Assembly: GCF_030580855.1 (NCBI RefSeq)
Contig: NZ_JAUQOP010000014.1
Coordinates: forward strand, 56,658 to 120,657
Reading direction: 5' to 3'
DNA from: Pseudomonas citrullilanati
Lineage (GTDB): Bacteria; Pseudomonadota; Gammaproteobacteria; Pseudomonadales; Pseudomonadaceae
DNA: 64,000 bases
Under the pieces are notes generated by a model. It did no database searches, was not told the origin of the DNA, and saw only the letters and a list, made by a program, of their open reading frames with translations. The translations under genes were made by a program, and so were the position numbers. Of this stretch, positions 25,510-34,786 are shown in pieces (the stretch's first letter is position 1; each line of letters starts with the position of its first letter).

Positions 25510-27336
25510 ATGAGTCGGACAACCGGCGACGCCATTACCTGGGGCATGATGCTGCGCAAGTTGCCCGCCATTGCCAGGGCCGTGCCGCGGATCGTCAAGG
25601 GCATGCAGCTGGCCAACGTCCAGGACCCGACCCAGCCCTGCGGCCTGGGCTGGTGTTTCGAACAGGCCGCGCAACGTAACCCCCAGGGCCCGGCGCTGCT
25701 GTGCGGCGATACCGTGCTGAGTTATGCAAAGGCCAATGGACAGGCCAATCGCATCGCCCATTACCTGTTGGCACAGGGCATCGGGAAGGGCGACTGCGTG
25801 GCGATTTTCATCGAGAACCGACCCCAGCTGCTGATCACCGTATTGGCCGTGGCGAAGATCGGCGCGGTCAGTGCCATGGTCAACACCGCCCAGGTGGGGG
25901 ATGCCCTGGTGCACAGCCTGGCCCTGGTCGCGCCCGTCGCCATCGTGGTCGGCGAGGAACGGGTCGGGGCATTCGATGATGTGCGCGGCCGGGTCGGGCT
26001 GCCGGCGTCGCGAACCTGGTGGGTGGCGGACGAGGACGGCGCCGACGTGGCGCCCGGTTTCGTCGACCTGATGGCCCACAGCCGTGACGCCTGCGCTGAA
26101 AACCCGGCGAGCAGTCGCCAGGTGTTCTTCAACGATCCTTGTTTCTACCTCTACACCTCGGGCACCACGGGCTTGCCGAAGGCCGGGGTGTTTCGCCATG
26201 GACGCTGGATGCGCACGTCCACCAGCTTCGGCTTGGTCGCCCTGGACATGCAGCCCGGCGATGTCTTGTATTGCACCTTGCCGCTGTACCACGCCACGGG
26301 GCTGTGCGTGTGCTGGGGCGCGGCGATCTGCGGCGCCTCGGCCCTGGCGATCCGGCGCAAGTTCAGCGCCAGTCAGTTCTGGAACGATGTGCGTCGCTAC
26401 CGGGCGACCACCCTCGGCTACGTCGGCGAGCTGTGTCGCTACCTGATCGACCAGCCTGCCAGCGGCGAGGACCGCCAGCATGGGGTGAAGAAGATGGTCG
26501 GCAACGGCTTGCGGCCGGGGGCCTGGTCTACCTTCAAGTCGCGTTTCGGCGTCGAGCACATCTGCGAGCTGTACGCGGCCAGCGACGGCAACATCGGCTT
26601 CACCAACGTCCTGAATTTCGACAACACCGTCGGGTTCTCGCTGATGGGCTGGGACCTGGTGCAGTACGACCATGACAGTGGCCTGCCATTGCGCAACCTG
26701 CAAGGGCGCATGCAGAAAGTCCCCAAGGGCCAACCGGGCCTGTTGCTGGCGCGGATCGACGACAAGGCGCCGCTGGATGGCTACACCGACCCGGCCAAGA
26801 CCGAGAAGATCATCTACCGCGATGTCTTCGTCCCCGGCGATCGCTATTTCAACACGGGCGACCTGTTGCGCAACATCGGCTTTGGCCATGGACAGTTCGT
26901 CGATCGCCTGGGCGACACCTACCGCTGGAAAGGCGAGAACGTCTCCACCACGGAGGTGGAAAACGTGCTGCTGCAACATCCGCAAGTGGCCGAGGCGGTG
27001 GCCTACGGCGTGGAGATCCAAGGCACCAACGGCCGTGCCGGCATGGCGGCGATTACCCCGTCCGAGTCCCTGGCGACCCTGGATTTCAGCGAACTGCTGC
27101 AGTTCCTGCACGGCAAGTTGCCGACGTATGCGGTGCCGTTGTTCTTGCGCATCAAGGTGAAGATGGACACCACCAGCACCTTCAAGTACCAGAAGGGCCG
27201 CCTCAAGGCCGACGCGTTCGACCCTTGCGCCGCGGGTGACGAACCGGTCTACGCCTGGCTGCCCGGTGCCACGACTTATGTGCGGGTGGACCGCTCGCTG
27301 GCCGAGCAGATCCAGGCCGGGCGATGGCGCTATTGA
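25510..27336 (+). CDS. Long-chain acyl-CoA synthetase, FATP/FadD6-like
   Basis: Activates fatty acids to acyl-CoA with ATP. 608 residues of the adenylate-forming superfamily. The AMP-binding P-loop YTSGTTGLPK is at 215-224, ELYAASDGNIGF matches the A5 region, and YFNTGDLLR / YRWKGENVSTTEVEN match the hinge motifs of the FATP (very-long-chain) branch. The ATG at 25510 is used; the open frame upstream covers non-coding sequence. Confidence 0.9.
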   Translation: MSRTTGDAITWGMMLRKLPAIARAVPRIVKGMQLANVQDPTQPCGLGWCFEQAAQRNPQGPALLCGDTVLSYAKANGQANRIAHYLLAQGIGKGDCVAIFIENRPQLLITVLAVAKIGAVSAMVNTAQVGDALVHSLALVAPVAIVVGEERVGAFDDVRGRVGLPASRTWWVADEDGADVAPGFVDLMAHSRDACAENPASSRQVFFNDPCFYLYTSGTTGLPKAGVFRHGRWMRTSTSFGLVALDMQPGDVLYCTLPLYHATGLCVCWGAAICGASALAIRRKFSASQFWNDVRRYRATTLGYVGELCRYLIDQPASGEDRQHGVKKMVGNGLRPGAWSTFKSRFGVEHICELYAASDGNIGFTNVLNFDNTVGFSLMGWDLVQYDHDSGLPLRNLQGRMQKVPKGQPGLLLARIDDKAPLDGYTDPAKTEKIIYRDVFVPGDRYFNTGDLLRNIGFGHGQFVDRLGDTYRWKGENVSTTEVENVLLQHPQVAEAVAYGVEIQGTNGRAGMAAITPSESLATLDFSELLQFLHGKLPTYAVPLFLRIKVKMDTTSTFKYQKGRLKADAFDPCAAGDEPVYAWLPGATTYVRVDRSLAEQIQAGRWRY

Positions 27337-27430
27337 GCCTGGCTATGAGCGCTACAGAGAAAAAAGGGATGACAGGGTCCGGGACGGTCGGGAAACTAGC
27401 CGCTTTGCGAATGCCCAAATGGAGTTTCCC

Positions 27431-27949
27431 ATGTCCGATACAAGCCGCCAGATGACCCCGGAAGAGGCTGCGGAGTTTGCCGAGCAGGTGTTCAATGTCG
27501 CCCGCCAGGGGGACGCCGCCATGATGGCCGCCTTGCTGAGCAAGGGCCTGCCGCCCAACCTGCGCAACCACAAGGGCGACACCTTGCTGATGCTGGCCGC
27601 CTACCACGGGCATGTGGAAACGGTGAAGGTGTTGCTCGAACACAAGGCTGACCCGGAAGTGCGCAACGACAACGGCCAGAGCCCGATTGCCGGCGCGGCG
27701 TTCAAGGGCGACCTGGCCGTGGTCTCGGCGCTGGTGGACGGCGGCGCGCAGGTGGAAGGCTCATCCTTCGACGGCCGCACCGCGCTGATGATGGCGGCGA
27801 TGTTCAACCGCGTGGAGATCGTCGATTACCTGATCAGCAAGGGAGCCGACCCGAAAGCCAGGGACGCCAACGGCGCCTCGGCCCTGGATGCCGCGAAGAC
27901 CATGGGCGCGGTGGACACGACGGCGCAGTTGGAAAAGTTGTTGGGTTGA
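27431..27949 (+). CDS. Ankyrin-repeat protein
   Basis: 172 residues: a helical N-terminal cap (9-45) and about four ankyrin repeats (about 48-80, 81-113, 114-146 and a partial 147-172), with consensus pieces GDTLLMLAAYHGHVETVKVLL, DGRTALMMAA and SKGADPKARD. No signal peptide, so cytoplasmic. The start is set by GGAG six bases upstream. Partner unknown. It begins 95 bases after the acyl-CoA synthetase on the same strand. Confidence 0.88.
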   Translation: MSDTSRQMTPEEAAEFAEQVFNVARQGDAAMMAALLSKGLPPNLRNHKGDTLLMLAAYHGHVETVKVLLEHKADPEVRNDNGQSPIAGAAFKGDLAVVSALVDGGAQVEGSSFDGRTALMMAAMFNRVEIVDYLISKGADPKARDANGASALDAAKTMGAVDTTAQLEKLLG

Positions 27950-27961
27950 TCGCCTGCCCTG

Positions 27962-27990
27962 GTGGCGAGGGGTCAGATCCCTTCGCCACA
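27962..27990. repeat. Short hairpin of the GTGGCGAGGGG family
   Basis: GTGGCGAGGGGTCAGATCCC followed by TTCGCCAC forms a compact hairpin, a minimal member of the family at 19676 and 30265. It may also help end the ankyrin transcript. Confidence 0.6.
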
Positions 27991-28081
27991 AAACAAAAGA
28001 GCAAGGGGCAGCCAGGTCCGTTTCAATGCTCGGATGGGGTATCCTGCGCGCCCTGCAAACCCACCTCCACAGGATCCCCCC

Positions 28082-28612
28082 ATGAAAGCCGCCCTCGTCG
28101 AACTCATCAGCAAAATCAGCTCCGGCTGCCTCGGCGAAGCTGACATTGCACGAATCGCCGACGAAGCGGCCCAGGCCTACGCCGATCCGGTGGCTTTCCT
28201 GGCGGCCAATCCGGACATCAATTACGACGACAGCTTCCCGATCCCGCTGGGTGAGTGGGTGGTCGTGGGCAGCCTGCCGGATACCGTGCTGTTCCAGGCC
28301 GACACCTACGTCGACCTGTTCGAACAGATCGTCGCCTCGTTCGGCCCTGGGGTGGCGTTCAACCTCAAGCCCAAGCAACTGGCGAAAACCGAGGCGCTGA
28401 CGGCGCTCAACCGCATCCAGATCCAGATGAGCAGCCTGAGCAAGGAAAGCGGCGGCTACGTGCTGATGAACTTCAGCCAACTGCTGGACGATGAATTGCA
28501 GATGGTGCTGGTGTTCGGCAATGACGTGCCGCGGGTGCTGGAACTGTGCGCGCAGGTGGGCATCGCCGCCGCGCCGGCCCTGGAAGCCCTCAAGGTCGCC
28601 GTCCACATCTGA
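28082..28612 (+). CDS. Hypothetical protein
   Basis: 176 residues, acidic and soluble, no membrane helix. I do not recognise the family. Two alpha/beta segments are visible (ADIARIADEAAQAYADPVAF near 20-39; MVLVFGNDVPRVLELC near 140-155). It has no obvious functional link to its neighbours. Confidence 0.6.
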   Translation: MKAALVELISKISSGCLGEADIARIADEAAQAYADPVAFLAANPDINYDDSFPIPLGEWVVVGSLPDTVLFQADTYVDLFEQIVASFGPGVAFNLKPKQLAKTEALTALNRIQIQMSSLSKESGGYVLMNFSQLLDDELQMVLVFGNDVPRVLELCAQVGIAAAPALEALKVAVHI

Positions 28613-28682
28613 GGCGATAAACGGAACCCTTGGCGCGGCCCGGCTATCCTAAGTGTGGCTATCACTATTAGGGAGCGACACC

Positions 28683-28874
28683 ATGGGTTCCACCTTCAAT
28701 GGCCTGATTGGCCTGATTATCCTGGCGCTCGATATCTGGGCGATCATCAATGTGCTCAAGAGCGGTGCGGAAGTCGGGATGAAAGTCCTCTGGGTGCTGC
28801 TGATCCTGTTGTTGCCGGTGCTGGGCCTGATCATCTGGGCGATCGCCGGGCCGCGTGGCAATGTGCGGGTCTGA
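28683..28874 (+). CDS. Small membrane protein with PLDc_N-type domain
   Basis: 63 residues with two hydrophobic helices (about 6-25 and 33-56) joined by a short polar loop (NVLKSGAEVGMK), ending IIWAIAGPRGNVRV. This is the pattern of the phospholipase D N-terminal/cardiolipin-synthase-like membrane hairpin found alone in small bacterial proteins. AGGGAG stands upstream of the ATG and a strong terminator follows. Confidence 0.72.
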   Translation: MGSTFNGLIGLIILALDIWAIINVLKSGAEVGMKVLWVLLILLLPVLGLIIWAIAGPRGNVRV

Positions 28875-28884
28875 GTCCCGATGA

Positions 28885-28922
28885 AAATGCCCGGTCGTCA
28901 TGGGCGACCGGGCATTTTTTTT
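28885..28922 (+). terminator. Rho-independent terminator
   Basis: AATGCCCGGTCG-TCATGGG-CGACCGGGCATT followed by T8, between the small membrane protein and the convergent MFS gene. Confidence 0.92.
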
Positions 28923-28932
28923 GTCCCTGATT

Positions 28933-30138
28933 TCAAGCCGTCGCCAGGGACGCCTTCTGCGAAGCACTCAGGAAACGCAGCAGCACCAGCAGTGGGAATG
29001 TACTGCCGACGATCACCACCCACAGCCAGCCGCCGTGTTCGTACACCGCGCTGGCAATCGATGAGCCAAACGCCCCGCCGACGAAGATGCTGGTCATGTA
29101 CAGCGCGTTCAAGCGGCTGCGGCTTTTCGCGTCGAGGGCGTAGATGGTGCGCTGGCCCAGGACCATGTTCATCTGCACGCAGAAATCCAGGACCACGCCG
29201 GTGATGGCCAGGCCGATGACGCTGTAGAGCGGATGGATGAATGCCGGCAGGAAACTCAGGCTGGCGAACAGCATCGCCAGCAGCGAAGCCACGCGGGTAT
29301 GGCCGGCATCCGCCAGGCGACCGGCGATGGGCGCGGCGACGGCGCCCAGGGCACCGACCAGGGCGAACAAGGCGATTTCAGATTGGGACAACCCATGGTT
29401 GCGTGACAGCTCCAGCGGCACGGCGGTCCAGAACAGGCTGAAGGTGGCGAACAGGCCGGCCTGGTAAAGCGCCCGCTGGCGCAACAACGGCTGTTGGCGC
29501 AACAAGGTGCCGAGCGAGCGCAGCAGTTGGCCATAAGAGGCGCGATGGTCGGGCTGGCGCTTGGGCACGGTCAGCGCCAGGATGATGCTGATCGCTGCCA
29601 TCAACGCGGCCGCGATCATGAACATCGCACGCCAGCCGAAGTGGTCGGCCACCACGCTCGACACCGGCCGCGCCAGCAGGATCCCCAGCAGCAAGCCCCC
29701 CATGATGCCGCCCACGACGCGCCCCCGGGATTGCTCCGGCGCCAGGTGCGCGGCCAGGGGGATCAGCACTTGCACCGACACCGAACTGAAGCCCACCAGC
29801 AGCGAGACCAGCAGGAACACGTTCGGCTGGTCGGTGAACGCCGCCCCCAGCAGGCTGGCAATCGCCACGAAGCTGGTGATGATCATCAACCGGCGGTTCT
29901 CCACCAAGTCGCCCAGTGGCACCAGGAAAAACAACCCGAGGGCGTAACCGATCTGGGTCAACGAGACGATCAGGCTGGCCATGGTGCTGCTCAGGCCCAC
30001 GTCCGGGGCGATCAGTTCGATGATGGGTTGGGCGTAGTAGATATTGGCGACGATGGCGCCACAGCAGAAGGCGAACAGCAGGACCATGCCGCGCGTCAGG
30101 CCGGCGCCGGCGTGCAGGGTTGGAGGATGGGCACTCAT
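28933..30138 (-). CDS. MFS transporter
   Basis: 401 residues, about twelve helices. The A-like loop PLGDLVENRRLMI (74-86) and the helix 4-5 region RGRVVGGIMGGLLLGILLARPVS point to the drug/metabolite efflux branch of MFS. Substrate unknown. Convergent with the small membrane protein and not part of a visible operon. Confidence 0.87.
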   Translation of the reverse strand: MSAHPPTLHAGAGLTRGMVLLFAFCCGAIVANIYYAQPIIELIAPDVGLSSTMASLIVSLTQIGYALGLFFLVPLGDLVENRRLMIITSFVAIASLLGAAFTDQPNVFLLVSLLVGFSSVSVQVLIPLAAHLAPEQSRGRVVGGIMGGLLLGILLARPVSSVVADHFGWRAMFMIAAALMAAISIILALTVPKRQPDHRASYGQLLRSLGTLLRQQPLLRQRALYQAGLFATFSLFWTAVPLELSRNHGLSQSEIALFALVGALGAVAAPIAGRLADAGHTRVASLLAMLFASLSFLPAFIHPLYSVIGLAITGVVLDFCVQMNMVLGQRTIYALDAKSRSRLNALYMTSIFVGGAFGSSIASAVYEHGGWLWVVIVGSTFPLLVLLRFLSASQKASLATA

Positions 30139-30264
30139 GGCAATCTCGTCAGTGAACAGGTGGGATGGCGAGAGGCTAAAGCGTTGCGGGGCTCAGGAAC
30201 AGGCCTTGTGACTGATAACAGACATGCCTGTGGTTGATGATGGATCTCTATGTGCAGGAGACCT

Positions 30265-30403
30265 CTGCGGCGAGGGGATTTATCCCCGCTGGGCTGCGCA
30301 GAAGCTCCAAAAATAGCCATTTGAATATAATCAGCCTGACACACCGGGACTTCAGGTTTTAGGTCTGCTGCGCAACCCAACGGGATAAATCCCCTCGCCA
30401 CAG
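30265..30403. repeat. Inverted pair of the GAGGGGATTTATCCCC family
   Basis: GCGGCGAGGGGATTTATCCC (30267-30286) and GGGATAAATCCCCTCGCC (30382-30399) in opposite orientation about 95 bases apart, between an MFS gene and sbp. With the copies at 19676 and 27962 it forms a second repeat family. Confidence 0.8.
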
Positions 30404-30427
30404 GGCTGCGCAGCGCTCATGCCTTTC

Positions 30428-31426
30428 TTACTGGCCGCTGTAGATCTGATCGAAAATCCCACCGTCATTGAAGTGGGTCTTCTGCACCGTGCGCCAGTCG
30501 CCGAAGGTTTTTTCCACCGACAGGAAATCCACTTTCGGGAAGCGATCGGTGTACTTGGCCAGCACCGCCGGGTCCCGTGGACGCAGGTAGTTGGCGGCGG
30601 CGATCTCCTGGCCTTCCGGCGACCAGAGGTAGTTGAGGTAGGCCTCGGCCGCCGCGCGGGAGCCTTTTTTCTCGACCACCTTGTCCACCACGCTCACCGG
30701 TGGCTCGGCTTCGGCGGATACGCTTGGGTAGACCACTTCGAACTGGTCGCGGCCGAACTCACGGGCGATCATTTCCGCTTCGTTTTCAAAGGTCACCAGC
30801 ACGTCGCCGATCTGGTTGGTCATGAACGTGGTAGTCGCGGCACGGCCACCGGTATCCAGCACCGGCGCTTGCTTGAACAGCTTGCCGACGAAGTCCTTGG
30901 CCTTGTTCTCGTCACCGCCGTTCTTGAGGACATAACCCCACGCCGACAGGTAGGTATAGCGCCCGTTGCCGGAGGTCTTCGGGTTGGGCACGATCACCTG
31001 CACGCCGTCCTTGAGCAGGTCGGGCCAGTCCTTCAGTGCCTTGGGGTTGCCCTTGCGCACGATGAACACCGTGGCCGAGGTGAACGGGGCGCTGTGGTTC
31101 GGCAGGCGGGTGACCCAGTTATCCGGGACCAGCTTGCCGTTGTCGGCCAGGGCATTGATGTCGGTCGCCATGTTCATGGTGATGACATCCGCCGGCAAGC
31201 CATCGATCACCGAGCGCGCCTGCTTGCTGGAGCCGCCGAACGACATCTGCACGGTGATGTTTTCGTTGTGCTCGGCTTGCCAATGCTTCTGGAAGGCCGC
31301 GTTGTAATCCTTGTAGAAATCGCGCATCACGTCGTAGGAAACGTTGAGCAGGGTCGGCGCGGCGTGGGCCAGGTTGCCGAAGGCCAGGCCAGCGGCGAGA
31401 AGGGAGGCGGCAAAGAAGTTCTTCAC
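30428..31426 (-). CDS. Sulfate/thiosulfate-binding periplasmic protein
   Basis: 332 residues, beginning at a GTG (31426) with AAGGAA upstream. The signal peptide KNFFAASLLAAGLAFGNLAHA is cleaved after residue ~22. The mature part follows the sulfate-binding family (Sbp/CysP): LLNVSYDVMRDFYKDYN, SFGGSSKQARSVIDGLPADV, NPKTSGNGRYTYLSAWGY. It delivers sulfate to a CysTWA-type transporter, but no permease or ATPase gene is next to it, so it is an orphan binding protein here. Confidence 0.92.
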   Translation of the reverse strand: MKNFFAASLLAAGLAFGNLAHAAPTLLNVSYDVMRDFYKDYNAAFQKHWQAEHNENITVQMSFGGSSKQARSVIDGLPADVITMNMATDINALADNGKLVPDNWVTRLPNHSAPFTSATVFIVRKGNPKALKDWPDLLKDGVQVIVPNPKTSGNGRYTYLSAWGYVLKNGGDENKAKDFVGKLFKQAPVLDTGGRAATTTFMTNQIGDVLVTFENEAEMIAREFGRDQFEVVYPSVSAEAEPPVSVVDKVVEKKGSRAAAEAYLNYLWSPEGQEIAAANYLRPRDPAVLAKYTDRFPKVDFLSVEKTFGDWRTVQKTHFNDGGIFDQIYSGQ

Positions 31427-31512
31427 TTCGAATTCCTTTTTTATTGGGAAGGGAGATGCCGGGCAAACTAGCTGCAAGCCCATAGCTCTTCAAGCATTTA
31501 AAAGTACTTTGC

Positions 31513-32337
31513 TTATTCCAGTTTCTTAAACAATGCATTGCCGCAACGGGCGCAGAAAGCCGCTGCCGGTTCATGGGTGTTCTTGTTGCACACCGGGCAA
31601 TCGTGCTTGAGCGAGTCGCCGCGCATGGCAGTGGCCAATTCGGCGGTGAAGATGCCGGTCGGCACGGCGATGATCGAGTAACCGGTGATCATCACCAGGG
31701 ATGACACCACCTGGCCCAGCGGCGTCTTGGGCACGATATCGCCGAAGCCCACGGTGGTCAGCGTCACGATAGCCCAATAGATGCCCTTGGGAATGCTGGT
31801 GAACCCGTGTTCGGGGCCTTCGATGACGTACATCAAGGTGCCGAACACCGTCACCAGGGTCGATACGCTGACCAGGAACACGATGATCTTCTGCTTGCTG
31901 CCCCGCAAGGCCGCCAGCAGGTAGTTGGCCTGCTTGAGGTAGGGGCTGAGCTTGAGCACGCGGAAGATCCGCAGCATGCGGATGATCCGCACGATCAGCA
32001 GGTATTGGGCATCGCTGTAATACAGCGCGAGGATGCCCGGCACGATCGCCAGCAGGTCCACCAGCCCATAGAAACTGAAGGCGTAGCGCAGCGGCTTGGG
32101 CGAGCAATACAGGCGCAGGCCGTACTCGACGATGAAGATGAAGGTGAAGCCCCACTCGATACCGGCCAGCACGGGCGCATAGTTCTTGTGCACGCTGTCG
32201 ATGCTGTCGAGCATCACGATCACCAGGCTGGCGAGGATGATCAACAGCAGCGTGCTGTCGAAACGCCGGCCGGCCACGGTGTCGGTCTGGAAAATCATTA
32301 CGTAGAGGCGTTCACGCCAATTGTTGTCGCTGTCCAT
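31513..32337 (-). CDS. Voltage-gated-type potassium channel with C-terminal zinc ribbon
   Basis: 274 residues with six membrane segments of the Kv plan. S4 carries spaced basic residues (RIIRMLRIFRVLK, 117-129). The pore loop has selectivity filter TVGFGD (195-200). After S6 a short tail holds CPVC (247-250) and CARC (262-265), a probable zinc ribbon, in place of the usual RCK or cyclic-nucleotide domain. Inner membrane. A K+ rather than Na+ preference follows from the filter. Confidence 0.93.
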   Translation of the reverse strand: MDSDNNWRERLYVMIFQTDTVAGRRFDSTLLLIILASLVIVMLDSIDSVHKNYAPVLAGIEWGFTFIFIVEYGLRLYCSPKPLRYAFSFYGLVDLLAIVPGILALYYSDAQYLLIVRIIRMLRIFRVLKLSPYLKQANYLLAALRGSKQKIIVFLVSVSTLVTVFGTLMYVIEGPEHGFTSIPKGIYWAIVTLTTVGFGDIVPKTPLGQVVSSLVMITGYSIIAVPTGIFTAELATAMRGDSLKHDCPVCNKNTHEPAAAFCARCGNALFKKLE

Positions 32338-32358
32338 AACCTTCGCCTGAACCGGTAA

Positions 32359-33261
32359 TCAGCGAAGCCTAGGGTGATTGCCCGGCAAAGCGCAAGGCGC
32401 GCAATCGCGGCGGGCCTGGTGCCAGGCCCGGCCGGTGGCCGTGACCAGCCAGCCGGCGAGGATGAACGGGGCTGTCAGTGGCGCCAGGCCCAGGGCGCCG
32501 AAGCCAGGCGTGAGCATCACCGCCAGGAGGATGCCCGCCAGTGGCCGCCACGGTCGCCGGCGTCGTTGGCTGAGGGCCAGCGCCACCAGGGCCGGGTTAT
32601 AGCCGCCCAGGCCGGCAAGGGCGGTGGTGTCTGCCTGATTCAATAGGGCGAAGGCCAGCCCGGCGACCGAGCCAAGCAGGGCCCAGCCGGCGGCGCGGGG
32701 ACTGGCCAGCAGCAGGCCGATGGCAATCAGCGCACCGGCCAGTGGTTGATCGAGGAAAACTACCTGGCCCAGGCCTCTCAATGGAGCGGTCAACAGCGTG
32801 TCGAGCGTCAGAGCCAGCGGCGGCGGCGACGATGGTTCCGGGCTGAGCGCCAGCACCCACCAGCCCAGGCCAACGAACGGCGCGGTGTAGGCGGGCAGGC
32901 CGCGAGGGCCGTGGCTGCGCTTGAGCCATTGCTGGACCAGCATCGCACTGAGCCCGCCACCGGCAATGATCAACGGTGCCAGCAAGGCCGACCAGGGCAG
33001 CGCCAGGCTCAACAGCAACCCCAGCAGGATGCCGTTGTAGCTGAACAGCCCGGCCTGTCGATCCGCCTTGGCGTAGCCTCGCCGCTGCGCCGTGAGCAAG
33101 CCGGCCACGCCGCCCAGCAATGCGCCGCCAAACAACGCGGGCGCGGTAAAGAGAATCGCCAACAGGCACAGCAGGCCGCACAGCGGGTGGCGCTGGAGGA
33201 AAATCTGGCTGAAGCCGTTGAGCAGGGCGGTGGCCCAGTCGGGGCAGTGGGGGTTTGTCAT
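32359..33261 (-). CDS. Urea transporter (UT family)
   Basis: 300 residues, strongly hydrophobic, with the internal duplication of UT channels. The pore motif GLFSYNGILLG (71-81) recurs as GLGGYNPALVALAL (217-230), and PAYTAPFV and VVFLDQPLAGAL also fit. Family members pass urea across the inner membrane. It lies last after gcl-hyi-glxR-ttuD-pyk on the same strand, separated from pyk by a REP doublet. Urea is released twice during allantoate breakdown by alc and allA, which explains the placement. The start at 33261 is the first Met of the homologous region. Confidence 0.88.
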   Translation of the reverse strand: MTNPHCPDWATALLNGFSQIFLQRHPLCGLLCLLAILFTAPALFGGALLGGVAGLLTAQRRGYAKADRQAGLFSYNGILLGLLLSLALPWSALLAPLIIAGGGLSAMLVQQWLKRSHGPRGLPAYTAPFVGLGWWVLALSPEPSSPPPLALTLDTLLTAPLRGLGQVVFLDQPLAGALIAIGLLLASPRAAGWALLGSVAGLAFALLNQADTTALAGLGGYNPALVALALSQRRRRPWRPLAGILLAVMLTPGFGALGLAPLTAPFILAGWLVTATGRAWHQARRDCAPCALPGNHPRLR

Positions 33262-33290
33262 GGTATGTCTGATGGACCGGGTTGTTCTTT

Positions 33291-33355
33291 TCGCGAGCAA
33301 GCCCGCTCCCACAGGAACACATCGACCTCCTGTGGGAGCGGGCCTGCTCGCGAAG
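33291..33355. repeat. REP doublet between pyk and the urea transporter
   Basis: TCGCGAGCAAGCCCGCTCCC and the inverted GGGAGCGGGCCTGCTCGCGA, only about 20 bases apart. Confidence 0.9.
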
Positions 33356-33370
33356 GGGCCAGTGCAGTCG

Positions 33371-34786
33371 CTAGATCAACGTCTCGATCCGCAACGAGTT
33401 GGTCGAGCCCGGCTGCCCGAACGGCACGCCGGCCGTGATCAGCAGGGTGTCGCCACGCTGGGCCATGCCTTGGGCCTGGGCGATTTCCAGGGCGGTGGAG
33501 CAGACCTCGTCCACTTGCCGCAATCGATCATTGACCACCGAGTGCACACCCCAGGCCACGGTCAGGCGGCGCGCGGCGGCCAGGTTCGGCGTAAGGTTGA
33601 GGATCGGTACCGTGGGCCGCTCCCGCGCCGCCCGCAGGCTGGAGCTGCCCGACTCGCTGTAGTTCACCAGCACCGCCACCGGCAGGATGCTGCTGATGCG
33701 GCGAATGGCACAGCTGATGGCGTCCGACACCGTGGCCTCGGCCTTCGGCCGGCTGACGTCCAGTTGCGTGGGATAGTCCGGGCCGTTTTCCACCTGGCGG
33801 ATGATCTTGCTCATCATCTGCACGGCTTCGAGGGGGTAGTCGCCCGACGCGGTTTCCGCCGAGAGCATCACCGCGTCGGCGCCTTCGGCCACGGCATTCG
33901 CCACGTCGGTGACTTCGGCGCGGGTCGGCGCCGGGGAGAAACGCATGGATTCGAGCATCTGCGTGGCGACCACCACGGGTTTGCCGAGGGCGCGGCAGGT
34001 GCCGATGATGGTTTTCTGGATCTGCGGCACGCTTTCGGCCGGCACTTCGACGCCCAGGTCGCCCCGGGCAACCATGATCGCGTCACACAGTTCGGCGATC
34101 TCCCGCAGCTGGCTCACGGCCGACGGCTTCTCGATCTTCGCCATCAGGAACGCCTTGTCCCCGATCAGTGCCCGGGCCTCGCGAATGTCGTCGGGGCGCT
34201 GGACGAACGACAGCGCCACCCAGTCCACGCCCAGCTCCAGGCCGAAGCTCAAGTCGCGCCGATCCTTCTGGGTCAGCGGGCTCAGGTCGAGCACGGCCTG
34301 GGGCACGTTCACCCCCTTGCGGTCGGACAGCTCGCCACCGTTGAGCACTTCGGTGTCGATGGCGTCGGCGTGCCGGGCCGTCACCCGCAGGCGCAGCTTG
34401 CCGTCGTCCAGCAACAGGTCCATGCCGGGTTCCAGGGCGGCGATGATTTCCGGGTGGGGCAGGTTGACCCGGCATTGGTCGCCGGGTGTCGGGTCCAGGT
34501 CCAGGCGCAGGGCCTGGCCGCGTTGCAGCAGCACCTTGCCGTCGGCGAACTGGCCGACCCGCAGTTTCGGGCCTTGCAGGTCCATCAGGATGCCCAGCGG
34601 GTAGTTCAACTGCTGCTCGACCTCACGGATCCAGTGGTAGCGCTGGGCGTGGTCGGCGTGGTCGCCGTGGCTGAAGTTCAGGCGGAAGATGTTCACGCCG
34701 GCCCGCACCAGGTCGCGGATGTCTTCGATGCCACGGGTCGCCGGGCCGAGCGTGGCGAGGATCTTGACCTTTTTATCAGGCGTCAT
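33371..34786 (-). CDS. pyk: Pyruvate kinase
   Basis: Transfers phosphate from phosphoenolpyruvate to ADP. 471 residues with LATLGPATRG (10-19), FRLNFSHGDH (34-43), the LMDLQGPKLRVG motif, KIEKPSAVSQL and MVARGDLGVE (catalytic region). Here it ends the glyoxylate route: tartronate semialdehyde to glycerate, 2-phosphoglycerate, then via enolase and this enzyme to pyruvate. Its ATG overlaps the ttuD stop by eleven bases, so the two are coupled. A second pyruvate kinase elsewhere is expected but not visible. Confidence 0.96.
   Translation of the reverse strand: MTPDKKVKILATLGPATRGIEDIRDLVRAGVNIFRLNFSHGDHADHAQRYHWIREVEQQLNYPLGILMDLQGPKLRVGQFADGKVLLQRGQALRLDLDPTPGDQCRVNLPHPEIIAALEPGMDLLLDDGKLRLRVTARHADAIDTEVLNGGELSDRKGVNVPQAVLDLSPLTQKDRRDLSFGLELGVDWVALSFVQRPDDIREARALIGDKAFLMAKIEKPSAVSQLREIAELCDAIMVARGDLGVEVPAESVPQIQKTIIGTCRALGKPVVVATQMLESMRFSPAPTRAEVTDVANAVAEGADAVMLSAETASGDYPLEAVQMMSKIIRQVENGPDYPTQLDVSRPKAEATVSDAISCAIRRISSILPVAVLVNYSESGSSSLRAARERPTVPILNLTPNLAAARRLTVAWGVHSVVNDRLRQVDEVCSTALEIAQAQGMAQRGDTLLITAGVPFGQPGSTNSLRIETLI

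Noticed and set aside
25360..27111. 583-codon frame antisense to the acyl-CoA synthetase
   Set aside because: The product has shadow composition; the plus-strand synthetase has all family motifs.
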